A stretch of 64,000 nucleotides of DNA from Musa acuminata AAA Group (taxonomy: Eukaryota > Streptophyta > Magnoliopsida > Zingiberales > Musaceae), in NCBI RefSeq assembly GCF_036884655.1, contig NC_088345.1:28960001-29024000 (forward strand), read 5' to 3'. A program made the translations under genes and the position numbers. Shown here piece by piece: positions 54,831 through 64,000 of the stretch. Position 1 is the stretch's first letter. Every line of letters starts with the position of its first letter. A model generated the notes under the pieces. That model was not told where the DNA came from and ran no database searches. It was given only the letters and a program-made list of their open reading frames with translations.

Positions 54831-56496
54831 GGCCCCAACCCAATTCAAAATTCGAGCTCAAAACGATCAAATCGATCAAATCCGAGAATTCTGGGATCAG
54901 GCGGTTGCACCTCTTGACTGGAGAGGTGGCACCGCCTGGCAGAGCTCGAAGACTGAGCTCAGGCGATTGCTCCTCTCTGCCAGAGCTCGAAGACTGAGCT
55001 CGATGGTTGCATCACCTGGCAGAGCTTGAAGACTGAGCTCGGTGGTTGCATCACCTGGCAGAGCTCGAAATCTGAGCTCGGTGGTTGCATCACCTGGCAG
55101 AGCTCGAAACTGAGCTCAGGCTGATGCACCTCTCTGCCAGAGCTCGAAGACTGAGCTTGGTGGTTGCATCACCTGGCAGAGCTCGAGACTGAGCTCAGGC
55201 TGATGCACCTCTCTGCCAGAGCTCGAAGACTGAGCTCGGTGGTTGCATCGCCTGGCAGAGCTTGAAACTTGAGCTCTGGCGGTGCTACCTCTTGACAGAG
55301 GAGGTTGCACCGCCCAGTCTAGCTCGAAGACTGAGCTCTGGGCGGTTGCACCTCTTGGCTGGGGCGGTTGCACCTCCCAGCCTCGCAGCCCTGGCGGTTG
55401 CACCTCCTGGCTGGGGCGGTTGCACCGCCCAACCTCACAGCCCTGGCGGTTGCACCTCCTAGCTGGGGCGGTTGCACCTCCTGGTGCAATCAGGGTCTGA
55501 ATGGTTCGCTCCATTCGGCCCAATTTGAATCTTTTCAGGGGCCCAATTGCCCCAAGATTAAGCTAATGGGATCACCTCCCATTTTCATGCTTAATCATCA
55601 TGCTAACTACGATTAACTCTAAGACAACTTCTGCAGCTTTGCTCCGATGCGTCAATCGCTTCTTTCGGCGAGTTTCCGGCCAACTTCCGTCGATCATCCG
55701 ATAAACCCTCGGTGATCCTTCTGCGGACATCCGGCATACTCCTGGACTTTGCGACGATCCACTTGGCGAGTTCCGACGAGCTTCGCTTGGCAAGCTTCTG
55801 GACTTCTCGGATCTGTTCTCGCTGAACCTCCGACGACCGTCCGAACTTCCGTCGAACTCTCGAACTCCCAACGTGATCATGATCTTGACTCCGGCGCAAC
55901 ACCTGCTGCTTGTCTAACTTTCATCGTAGTTAATCCTGCACAACAAAACAAAACTTCGATCGAGACAATTAATCCTAAGCAATTAACCAAGTTGTCCGAC
56001 ATGTCATTGGTCCCTCGACGCTTCGTCCGATTCTTCGGCGCATCGTCCTCTTCTGCAGCCTATTGCCCAATCGGCCAGTCGACTCCGCAACTCCGATATC
56101 CTTGGCACAATACCCGCTCTTCTTGGCCCGATGCCCGAGTCCACGGCCCGAAGCCTTTTGTCGATACGTCGACCGATCCACCGGCCCGACGTCCAATCTT
56201 CTGACATGTTCCTTCGGCACAACATCATTTTCCTGCTTTAATTGTCTCATCCTGATCGAAGCATCCTGCGTCACTCAAAACGCAGATTAAATCATAAACA
56301 TATATCAAGTAGTTTCATCATCAAAATACGAGATTCAACAGAGATCATTCAAGAGAGGTGTGAGACTTATAAGGGTTATCTCATAAACCTGTAAAAAGGA
56401 GAAAGCACTGTAAAATGTGGTTTGTCTTTGCCTATTGAAGGAAGACCATTAGTTGACGCTGGTGACCTCGATGGAGGAGGAATCCGAAAATAGATG

Positions 56497-57669
56497 TGTT
56501 GAATCTCGGATTTTGATGATAAAATCAATTGATGGGTTAATTGATCTAATCCATATTATTGAGTTAAGTGTGCAGGATTAACTAAGATAACTAGAAAACA
56601 CAAAGCAAGAATACCAGAGTCAAGTTCGATGGACATTTAAGAGTCCGAAGAATCGTCGGAGATGCTGTCGGAACCAACCGAGAAGAAATCGGGAACCTGT
56701 CGGAATTTTCAGAAGTTCACCGAAGAGATCGTCGGAGGTTCACGGAGATCACTGAGAAGGCTCAGCTACTCGTTAAAGTCATCACAAGATCGGGAGCTTG
56801 CTAGGAGTCCGTCGGAAGAAGTTCATCGGAAAGCTCGCCGGAACAAGACTCGACGTTCACGGTTGAAAACTTGCTTAGGTTGTTTTTAGTTATGTAGTTC
56901 ACTTGTAATTAGGATTAGGATTAAGAGATAATCCTATATCCTGGTTAGGGGCCAAGTGGGCCCAAAATTAGACTTGGTTTGGGCTAAATTTAAAGCCCAA
57001 CCAGTGAACCAAGGGTCTGGCGGTGGCATCGCCAGTCCACTATCAGTGTCTGACACTGACAGGCAGTGGCACCACCACTGACAAGCGGTGGCACCGGCAA
57101 CATTAGGAACCAAAGAGAATTCAAATTTTGGAGCCCAAATTTGAATCCTCTTGAGGCCTATAAATACCCCTCAAATCTCAGCTGAGAACACAACTTTTTG
57201 AGAAGCAATTGATTGAGAGAAAGGTCTTAGAAAAGTCTTAGCTAGTCTTATTTTCAATTTGCTAGTGTTCACCTCCTTCTTTCTTGCTGAAAATATGTAA
57301 GAGAGTGAACCGCTTGTAAAAAGTTGTAAGAGGGGTATTTACCCTTCCCCTTCAAGAGATTTGCTAGTGGAAGGTGGGAGCCTCATCGAAGAGGGGCCTC
57401 GCAAGTGGATGTAGGTCATTTGACCGAACCACTTTAAAATCGGCGTAATCTCTGGTTTGCATTTCATTACTGCTATTTACATTACTGCAAACCTTCTTAC
57501 TTGCTTTATTTCCTCATTACCTTTGCTGCACAACTTTGCGAATACGCTTTTAAGTTAAGCACTTCCGAGTTCGATTTTTATCGTACGAAAGATTTGTTAA
57601 AACCGACGTTTTAATCCGCTGCACTAATTCACCCCCCCCCCCCCTCTTAGCTTCGCTCCGATCCTAACA
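56497..57669 (+). mobile_element. LTR B8, 5' LTR of a SIRE-like Copia
   Basis: TGTTGAATCTCGG to GATCCTAACA, 1173 bp, short head and a reduced body with ggcggtggcatcgcc modules only around 57015-57095. C13 tract near the end. A primer site and gag follow directly. Confidence 0.92.
57159..57166 (+). promoter_or_regulatory. TATA box of LTR B8
   Basis: TATAAATA in gaggcctataaatacccc. Confidence 0.75.
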
Positions 57670-57683
57670 ATTGGTATCAGAGC
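57670..57683 (+). promoter_or_regulatory. Primer binding site of the B8 Copia
   Basis: attggtatcagagc, the tRNA-Met-type primer site, intact. Confidence 0.92.
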
Positions 57684-57721
57684 TAGGCTCACTCTCATAT
57701 TTGGTTTGATACCCAAGAGAG

Positions 57722-58468
57722 ATGGCTTACTCCGGCATACATGAGGGTCATTCTATCACACGTCCACCCTTGTTTAATGGGTCGGATTATACTTATTGGA
57801 AGACTCGTTTGAGGATCTTCCTCATTTTCATGGATTTTGAGCTTTGGACTATTGTTGAAAACGGATTTCAAAAATCTTTTCTTCCGATGAGCGAATGGAA
57901 TGAATTGGAGAAGAAGGTTTTTGCTTTAAACGTAAAGGCTATGAATGCCTTATTTTGTGCACTAGACAAAAATGAATTTAATCGTGTTTCAATTTGTGAT
58001 TCGGCTTTTGATATTTGGAGAACTCTTGAGGTCACTCATGAAGGCACTAGCAGAGTGAAAGAGTCCAAAATCAACATCCTTGTGCACTCTTACGAACTTT
58101 TCCGAATGAAACCAAGTGAGTCCATCGGAGATATGTACACCCGGTTCACGGATGTCATCAATGGACTCAAAGCTCTTAGTAAAGATTTTACTAACTTTGA
58201 ACTAGTAACTAAAATCTTAAGATCCCTCCCTAAAAGTTGGGATCCAAAAGTTACGGCCATTCAAGAGGTCAAAGACCTTAAAACATTCCCTCTTGAAGAA
58301 CTTATTGGGTCTCTAATGACCTACGAAATGACGTGTCAAGCTCATGACGAGCTCGAGAACCCCCTTCCAAAGAACATGAAGGATATGGCACTCACATCAC
58401 AAGAAGACCACTTGAAAGGAACATCAAGTGATGAGGACAGTGACAAAGAAGAAGGGTACGTCACCTTC
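57722..58468 (+). pseudogene. gag N-terminal half of B8 Copia, open but cut by LTR A5
   Basis: The best-preserved gag start in the window: ATG 39 bp after the primer site, then DYTYWKTRLRIFLIFMDFE, KAMNALFCALDKNEFNRV, THEGTSRVKESKIN, LRSLPKSWDPKVTAIQE and LEELIGSLMTYEMTC, the UBN2-type Copia gag, with no stop in about 249 codons. It ends in an acidic SSDEDSDKEEG stretch and then runs into family A LTR sequence at 58469; the last ~25 codons of the open frame are LTR-derived. The zinc knuckles and pol are missing downstream. Confidence 0.88.
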
Positions 58469-60890
58469 TATCACGCCCCTCAAAATATCGACAATATTAA
58501 AATTTTCATCACAACTAATCCATCCAGGATCCAATCACACATTTGAGGTCACTAAGAAAACATTCATATCAAAATTTCACCTCTATAATCTACAAATTTA
58601 TAAACCCTGTGCAGTTCATAAACATACAACATATCATTCGATGATTCATAAAATCTGAACCCAACTCACCAAATTAATAACCACAACATAAATTCACCAG
58701 TATGGGAGTCTATACGGTCACAAAACCAACATTTACCATAAGTTCATATCATTACACGAATTAAACTTAACATTCCAAAATCCTAGACATAAATAGGGGT
58801 CCTTTAAACTTATACAAAATCCACAAGGTTAGATTCATCGTCAACATTTCATTAGATGCAGAGTGTACTTTCACAACAAAAACATATATACTATTAAAGA
58901 TCTGCCCAAAGTCTTTTAGTTCTCCACTACCTCAGCCCAATCTTAATCATTTAAGCGAGCGACAGGCTATCCTGAAAAATTTATACAGCAACGGGGTGAG
59001 CATATAGAGCTCAGCAAGTGACTAACATATCCATGGTAAAAGAGAGAAATTTCCTAACAAATAAGGTTTCATAATGAAAGGCAGAATATAAGAATCCATA
59101 AACCTAATCTCATTAGGTGTAGAATCACACATATCATTTCAATCGACATTTTTGGTTCTTAACAGACAGATCATAGAGTAATTGGAGCATGTCAGTAATA
59201 AATGAAACATTTCAGAGCATATCAATAACAAATACTGTACAGAAGCTCAAACGTCGTCTTTGACGTTGCAATCATATCATTCTTATCCAAAGCATGTACA
59301 GAAACACATAACCAAAGCTCTGAATATCATATCAAATATACATAAGGTGTAGTGGGACCTCAGACAGAACGTGATTCATCCATTCCTGAATGACCACCAG
59401 ACAGAAGTCTCCCACGTTTGGGAGCTCCATCCACCCACGTCTAGGTGAAGCCAAAGGGGGCCGGCAGAGCATCGCAGGCTCTAAACACATACCCTTTACC
59501 ATTTCTAGCAAAGGTCCAGACAATCCCACAAACACCAGAGTACAAGAGGGCAGTTTTAACAATACGTAGCATATATCGGAAGCACACGCGGAATAACAAA
59601 ACGTACATGTGCCTTTTCGAGACAATACGATGCAAGGAACAAATCTCTCACAAATATATTCAAATTTGGAATGAAATGAAAGCAAGAGTATACAGGGATT
59701 CCAAGCAATCATATTTAGCTCAATTCAAATAAGAAGGTTGGAATGAATTCAATATCCAAAGGAATGGAATAGAATACGCGAAATCGACCAAAGCTGGATT
59801 TCTGACAGAATTCAAGTGGCACATCGAACAAATACTTCAGAATATCAATTATGCTCCAATACCCCCAAGAAAGCTATGATCGAACAATATATCAATCTAT
59901 ATTCTGATGGAACAAATTTCATATGAAACAGGGTTTCCAACACGGAGTTACCATGGATTTAGTAATCAAAGGTCAAAACAAAATCACTGTTATGCAGAAT
60001 TCATAGGGTCGGGTTCAATAGATAACAGGATAGGCATATGAATTCCAAATTTATCACTATATATGTCAAAAGAAAGGTTTACAAGTCTAGTTTCGAATGA
60101 AGTTAGTTTTGTACAAATCAGAATTTCCAGCAAGAACTTGTAGGTATTTTAGTACCGAAAGGTCAGAAATTTTTGATCTCTATTTTGCAGCCTCTATTGG
60201 CTCATTTGAAATAGACGTTTGGGTAGGTATTAGGTGTTAAAAATCTTCAAAGTTTGTGTCAAAAGAAAGATATAAGAGTCTAATTTCAAACAAACTAGGT
60301 CCTGCTCAAATCTGCATTTCGTACTAAAAATTATAGCTGGAACCGTGTATAGGGGTCAGTTTACCAAAAAATTTCAGAATCCATGGTTCTATGTCCAAGG
60401 AGAGACATATCAGTTTCTAAATAGAAATCCTACAGATTATTTTGAATCAACATAAGAACAAAGACTAATATTTCTGTAGGATGGGGTTAGAACACTTGCC
60501 TTTGAGAATTTTGACCCTAAGTGAAAAGATTTGAGCAAGAAACCTTAAAGCCCCAATTTTTTTTTCTTCTTCTTTTCTTCTTCTTCTTTTCTTTCTTTCC
60601 CTGATCATCCATGCAGCTGCCTTCTCTATTTCCTTAAGAACGAAGGCAGAGAGGCTTAAACGGTGGGATTTGTCATTTTATACATTTTGCAATTTAGTCC
60701 TTGTATTTATTATATTTTCGATTAGGTCCTCAGGGTTTACATATAAGTCCTCAGATTTTTCTTTAACAAATCCTCCAACTCTTATGAATAAGTTCTTAGA
60801 TTCATACTTTGAAATTTTATCAAACTTAAAATAGATACTTACATTATAATTAGAAACTTATACGCAAATTCAGAAATGAGGGATGTTACA
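58469..60890 (-). mobile_element. LTR A5, 3' LTR of a family A gypsy element
   Basis: Left end tatcacgcccc (mutated tgtcacaccc), right end ggatgttaca, 2422 bp, minus orientation. It is not solo: the right side continues into a polypurine tract and chromodomain coding. It contains the conserved ctcccacgtttgggag hairpin (59409-59424). Confidence 0.88.
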
Positions 60891-61112
60891 CTCTCCCCCC
60901 CTTAAAAGAAAAATTTAGTCCTCTAAATTTATCATACCTCTATCGATGAAAAGACAGGGGTACACCTTTTTCATTTCCTCCTCTAGCTCCCAAGTTGTTT
61001 CCTCTCCAGAATGATGTCTCCAAATTACTTGAACCAGGGGGATGACCCGATTCCTTAGGATTTTCTCTTTCTTATCAACAATTTGAATAGGCTCTTCCAC
61101 ATAAGATAAAAG
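60891..61112 (-). pseudogene. Chromodomain end of gypsy integrase (family A)
   Basis: Just inside LTR A5, on the minus strand, lies a polypurine tract (cttttaagggggggagag) preceded by 61 open codons (60915-61100): VDKKEKILRNRVIPLVQVIW, then RHHSGEETTWELEEEMKKVY and PCLF. This is the chromodomain of Tekay/Del-type chromoviruses, thought to guide integration to heterochromatin. Key aromatic positions (the W in VIW, the W in TTWELE) are present. The rest of gag-pol is lost where LTR B9 begins at about 61106. It identifies family A LTRs as chromoviral. Confidence 0.88.
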
Positions 61113-61448
61113 GTGGTTAGTCTTCGCCTATTGAAGGAAGGCCATTAGTGGACGCCGGTGATCTCGACGGAGGAGGAATCCGAAAGTTGCTGCAGGTCAC
61201 AACGATCGAATCACTCTAAATTCTGGTTTGCATTTCATCTTGAGCAATTTACCTTTCTTGCAAGATACTTTACCTTCTTACTGCTTTCTCTATGCTCCCA
61301 TATACGTTTAAATTAAAATCTTTACGAAACGATTTTTGTCAGGTTCAGGTTTAATTGTAATGAAGACATTTGAAATGGGTAATTTTTCGCTACATTAATT
61401 TACCCCCCCCCCCCCCCCCCCCTCTTAGTGCCGCTTTTGATCCTAACA
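61106..61448 (+). mobile_element. LTR B9, last ~340 bp of a 5' LTR
   Basis: Picks up the family B LTR at ggtggttagtcttcgcctat, includes a C20 tract and ends GATCCTAACA at 61448. The upstream part, including the TATA box, is missing at the junction with the gypsy fragment. Confidence 0.85.
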
Positions 61449-61462
61449 ATTGATATCAGAGT
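61449..61462 (+). promoter_or_regulatory. Degenerate primer binding site of last Copia
   Basis: attgatatcagagt, two mismatches from the intact attggtatcagagc. Confidence 0.8.
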
Positions 61463-61497
61463 GAGGTCACTCTCATTTGGTTTGAAATCTAAGAGAG

Positions 61498-63090
61498 ATG
61501 GCATTTGTTGGCAACAAAGAGGGTCACGCAATTATACGTCCACCCGTGTCCAATGGAATGGATTACACATATTGGAAGACTAGAATGAGGATTTTTTTGA
61601 TTTCTATGGATTTTAAGCTATGGAACATTGTCAAAAATGATTTTCAAATGTCTTATCTTCCAATTAACGATTGGAATAAGTTAAACAAGAAGACTTTCAC
61701 TTTAAACGCCAAGGCTATGAATGCCTTGTTTTGTACTTTAGATAAAAATGAGTTCAATTGAGTGTTTATTTGTGAAACGACTTTTGATATATGGTACTCA
61801 CTCGAAGTGACTCACAAAGATACTAGTAGAGTAAAGGAGACGAAGATTAATCTTTTAGTTCATACTTATGAGTTGTTTCGAATGAAACCGAGTGAGACCA
61901 TTGGAGACATATACACCTAATTTACGGATGTCGTCATAGGTCTAAAAGGACTTGGTAAAAGTTTTTTAGATTTTGAACTTGTTAATAAAATCTTAAGATC
62001 CCTTTCGAAAAGTTGGGATACTAAAGTAACGACCATTCAAGAGGTCAAGGGTTTAAATAACTTTCTTCTCGAAGAACTAATCGGGTCGTTAACGACCTAT
62101 GAGATGACTTGCAATACTCATAAAGAGCTTGAGAACAACCTTCCAAAGAATAGGAAGGATATGACACTAAGAACTCAAGAAGACCACTTGAAAGAAAATT
62201 CAAGTGATGAGGACTATGATGATGACTTGGCACTCTTGACAAGAAAGTTTAAAAAATTCATAAAAATGAATAAATTTGAAAATAACCCTAAAAATAAATT
62301 TGAACCCAAGAAAGAACAAGTCATATGCTATGAATGCAAGAGGCCAGGACATTACAAAAGTGAATGTTCCCAAGCAAAGAAGAAACAACCAAAGAAGAAA
62401 AAGACTCTTAAAGCAATGTGGGACGACTCAAGTGCATCCGAAGAAGAGGAGCAAACTAACATCGAGCAAGTTGCTCACTATGCGCTAATGGCTATTGGAG
62501 ATGAGGTAAGCAGTTCATTAGACGCAAGTTTATCTTTTGTTGAATTACTAAGCGCTTTTCATGATTTATTCGATGAATATAAATTAGTTAGTAAAAAATA
62601 TAAATTGTTTAAAAAGGAACATGCTTCTCTTGTTAGTGATTTTGATAGACTAAAAATTGAGCATGATGATAGTTTAGCTCCTTACACAAAATGCGATCAA
62701 TTAAAAACACTTAGAAAGGAAAACTTGCTACTCAAAAAAACCTTAGAAAAATTTGAGGTTGGTAGCAAGTCCTTGAACATGATCTTTGCCAATAAGGGTC
62801 ACGTTCATAAAAGAATAGATGAAATCGGCTTTGTGAGTAACACTCATAAAAATCTGGTCATCTTTGTTAAAGGCCTTACCTTCCATGTTTGATCCCAAAA
62901 TAAATGTAACTTTTATTACAAATTTGGACATGTTGCATACAAATGTCTATTTAAGAGATATAGTTCACATAAATTGATTTGGGTTCCTAAAGGAATCTTA
63001 AATGACTCAATACAACATGATAAGTTGTGTAAATCGATTTTTGAGGCACCCAAGGTCAAATGGATACCTAATAATCACCCTATTTTGTAG
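61498..63090 (+). pseudogene. gag of last SIRE-like Copia, three internal stops
   Basis: ATG at 61498, 35 bp after the primer site, opens the same gag as at 57722 (DYTYWKTRMRIFLISMDFK). In one unbroken frame it carries TGA at 61759, TAA at 61918 and TGA at 62890. Zinc knuckle 1 is intact (ICYECKRPGHYKSEC); knuckle 2 has lost a Cys (CNFYYKFGHVAYKC). A Lys/Asp/Glu-rich coiled region lies between the knuckles (about 62560-62780). It ends at TAG 63088-63090 immediately before protease in the same frame, as in the copy at 48544. Confidence 0.9.
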
Positions 63091-64000
63091 AAATATTTAC
63101 CATCACAAGCTAGGAGCAAGAGATGGTACCTTAATAGTAGATGCTCAAGGCATATGACTAGAGATCCATCTCAAATCTCTAAGCTCACTAGCCTAGACGA
63201 AGGATATGTCACCTTCGGAGACAACAACAAGGGTAAAATCATTTACAAAAGAATCATAGGTAACAAATCCAACTTCTCTATTGAAGATATATTGTTGGTT
63301 GATGGCTTAAAATATAACCTTTTGAGCATTAGACAAATGTGTGATAAATGATACATCATTAGATTTGAATCTAATGCTTGCATTATTGAAAAACCATACA
63401 AAAACACATCTATGATTGCCCTAAAATAAAATAATATATATATTATCGACATAGATGATCTTTATAATGAAATGTGTATTTCAGTTTTGAATGACGATGC
63501 TTGGCTTTGGCATAAGAGATTAGGTCATGCTAGCATGAAACTAATCTCTTAAATCTCATCTAAAGAACTTGTAAGAGGAATTCCTCATATTAAGTTCGTT
63601 AAAGACAATGTGTGTGATGTATGTCAACTAAGTAAACAAATAAAAGGTAGTTTCAAATTGAAGAACCAAATAAGCACCTCTAGACCATTGTAATCGATCC
63701 ATATGGACTTGTTCAAACCAATTGTTATATCAAGCCTAGGAGATAGCAAATACGTCTTTGTCATCGTGGATGATTATAGTAGATACACTTGGACTTAATT
63801 TTTAGCACACAAAAGTAATTGATTTAGATATTTTTCTAAGTTTTGTAATCTTGTTCAAAATGAAAAGAGTTTTATGATTTCATTAATTCGAAGTGATCAT
63901 AGTGGTGAATTTCAAAACCGGGATTTCTAAGAATTTTATAAATCTAATGGATACAACCACAATTTTGCTACTATAAGAAATCCTTAACAAAATGCAGTAG
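63091..64000 (+). pseudogene. Protease and integrase start of last Copia, runs off window
   Basis: In frame with gag after a single TAG. The protease active site is ruined: WYLNSRCSRHMT has Asn for Asp and Arg for Gly. Then come the zinc domain WLWHKRLGHAS, CDVCQLSK and integrase MDLFKP, FVIVDDYSRYTWT, IRSDHSGEFQN. Stops fall at about 63349, 63427, 63550, 63691, 63797, 63928 and near 63985. At least three of these are TAA where the sister copy at 48545 has CAA. The window ends before the third catalytic residue. Confidence 0.88.

Larger units (their letters stand above)
53705..56340 (-). mobile_element. Solo LTR B7, inverted, nested in LTR B6
   Basis: TGTTAGGATC to GAGATTCAACA, minus orientation, with the exact TSD gagat (53700-53704 and 56341-56345). 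2636 bp. Long head (55937-56340) with ggaggtgcaaccgcc body (54895-55490). Apart from the head, it is nearly the same sequence as B3. Confidence 0.95.
52712..56496 (+). mobile_element. LTR B6, 3' LTR of Copia, split by B7 and cut by B8
   Basis: Starts TGTTGAGTCTCGG; short head with GGTACC-module body (53225-53525). Interrupted at 53705-56340 by B7, resumes at 56346 (after the duplicated gagat) and is cut at 56496 where another LTR begins. Its last ~300 bp and GATCCTAACA end are absent here. Confidence 0.88.

Overview
The window looks like a repeat-dominated stretch of a monocot nuclear genome. The SIRE/Maximus-type Copia family and its LTR style suggest Zingiberales (Musa/Ensete-like); this assignment is recognition by memory and only moderately certain. 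I see no confidently functional single-copy host gene, no tRNA, no rRNA and no CRISPR. Almost everything from about 9.2 kb onwards is LTR retrotransposon, and the layout can be solved by matching LTR ends with 5-bp target-site duplications (TSDs).

Region by region. 1-9160 has the texture of plant mitochondrial intergenic DNA (a probable NUMT) with no recognisable gene. 9160-12840 is a decayed Ty3/gypsy chromovirus (family A, Tekay/Del-like): gag, protease, a truncated reverse transcriptase (RT) fused to a chromodomain tail, and a 3' LTR swollen by purine and GC-triplet repeats. 12841-16307 is the 3' end of one SIRE-like Copia (family B) with 3' LTR B1. 16308-45576 is the 3' end of a second Copia (X) carrying a Russian-doll stack. 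Solo LTR B2 (16410-21212, TSD ccatc) contains inverted solo LTR B3 (18068-20401, TSD agttt). Solo LTR A3 (21810-43859, TSD atttc) contains a complete Copia derivative E1 (22381-41590, TSD ataat). E1 contains solo LTR A2 (TSD ggagg), an RT/integrase-deleted chromovirus D (26769-32029, TSD tatac/catac) and solo LTR A4 (TSD cttct). X itself sits in an inverted LTR fragment of a third Copia family (C, Angela/Tork-like), whose RNase H tail and LTR follow to about 47680. 47684-56496 is another SIRE-like Copia with decayed gag-pol and 3' LTR B6, itself carrying inverted solo LTR B7 (TSD gagat). 56497-58468 is a 5' LTR, primer site and clean gag start of a further copy. That copy is cut by family A LTR A5 with a chromodomain tail (58469-61112). 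61106-64000 is the last Copia copy, with decayed gag, protease and integrase running off the window.

The most interesting object is E1. Once its later insertions are removed it is an element of about 8.6 kb that keeps LTRs, primer site, gag and polypurine tract, but protease, integrase and RT are replaced by about 2 kb of unrelated DNA. That DNA carries an intact 318-codon ORF resembling the poorly understood 'putative plant transposon protein' domain, followed by only the last ~35 codons of pol. Because E1 has two LTRs and a perfect TSD, this gag-plus-cargo configuration moved as a unit, presumably helped by autonomous relatives.

Other notable patterns are a two-by-two mosaic of LTR head and body modules, nonsense codons shared between two Copia copies, expanded 18-bp and 30-bp minisatellites inside LTRs, a length-variable C-tract just inside the Copia LTR 3' end, and a solo LTR nested in inverted orientation inside a near-identical LTR.
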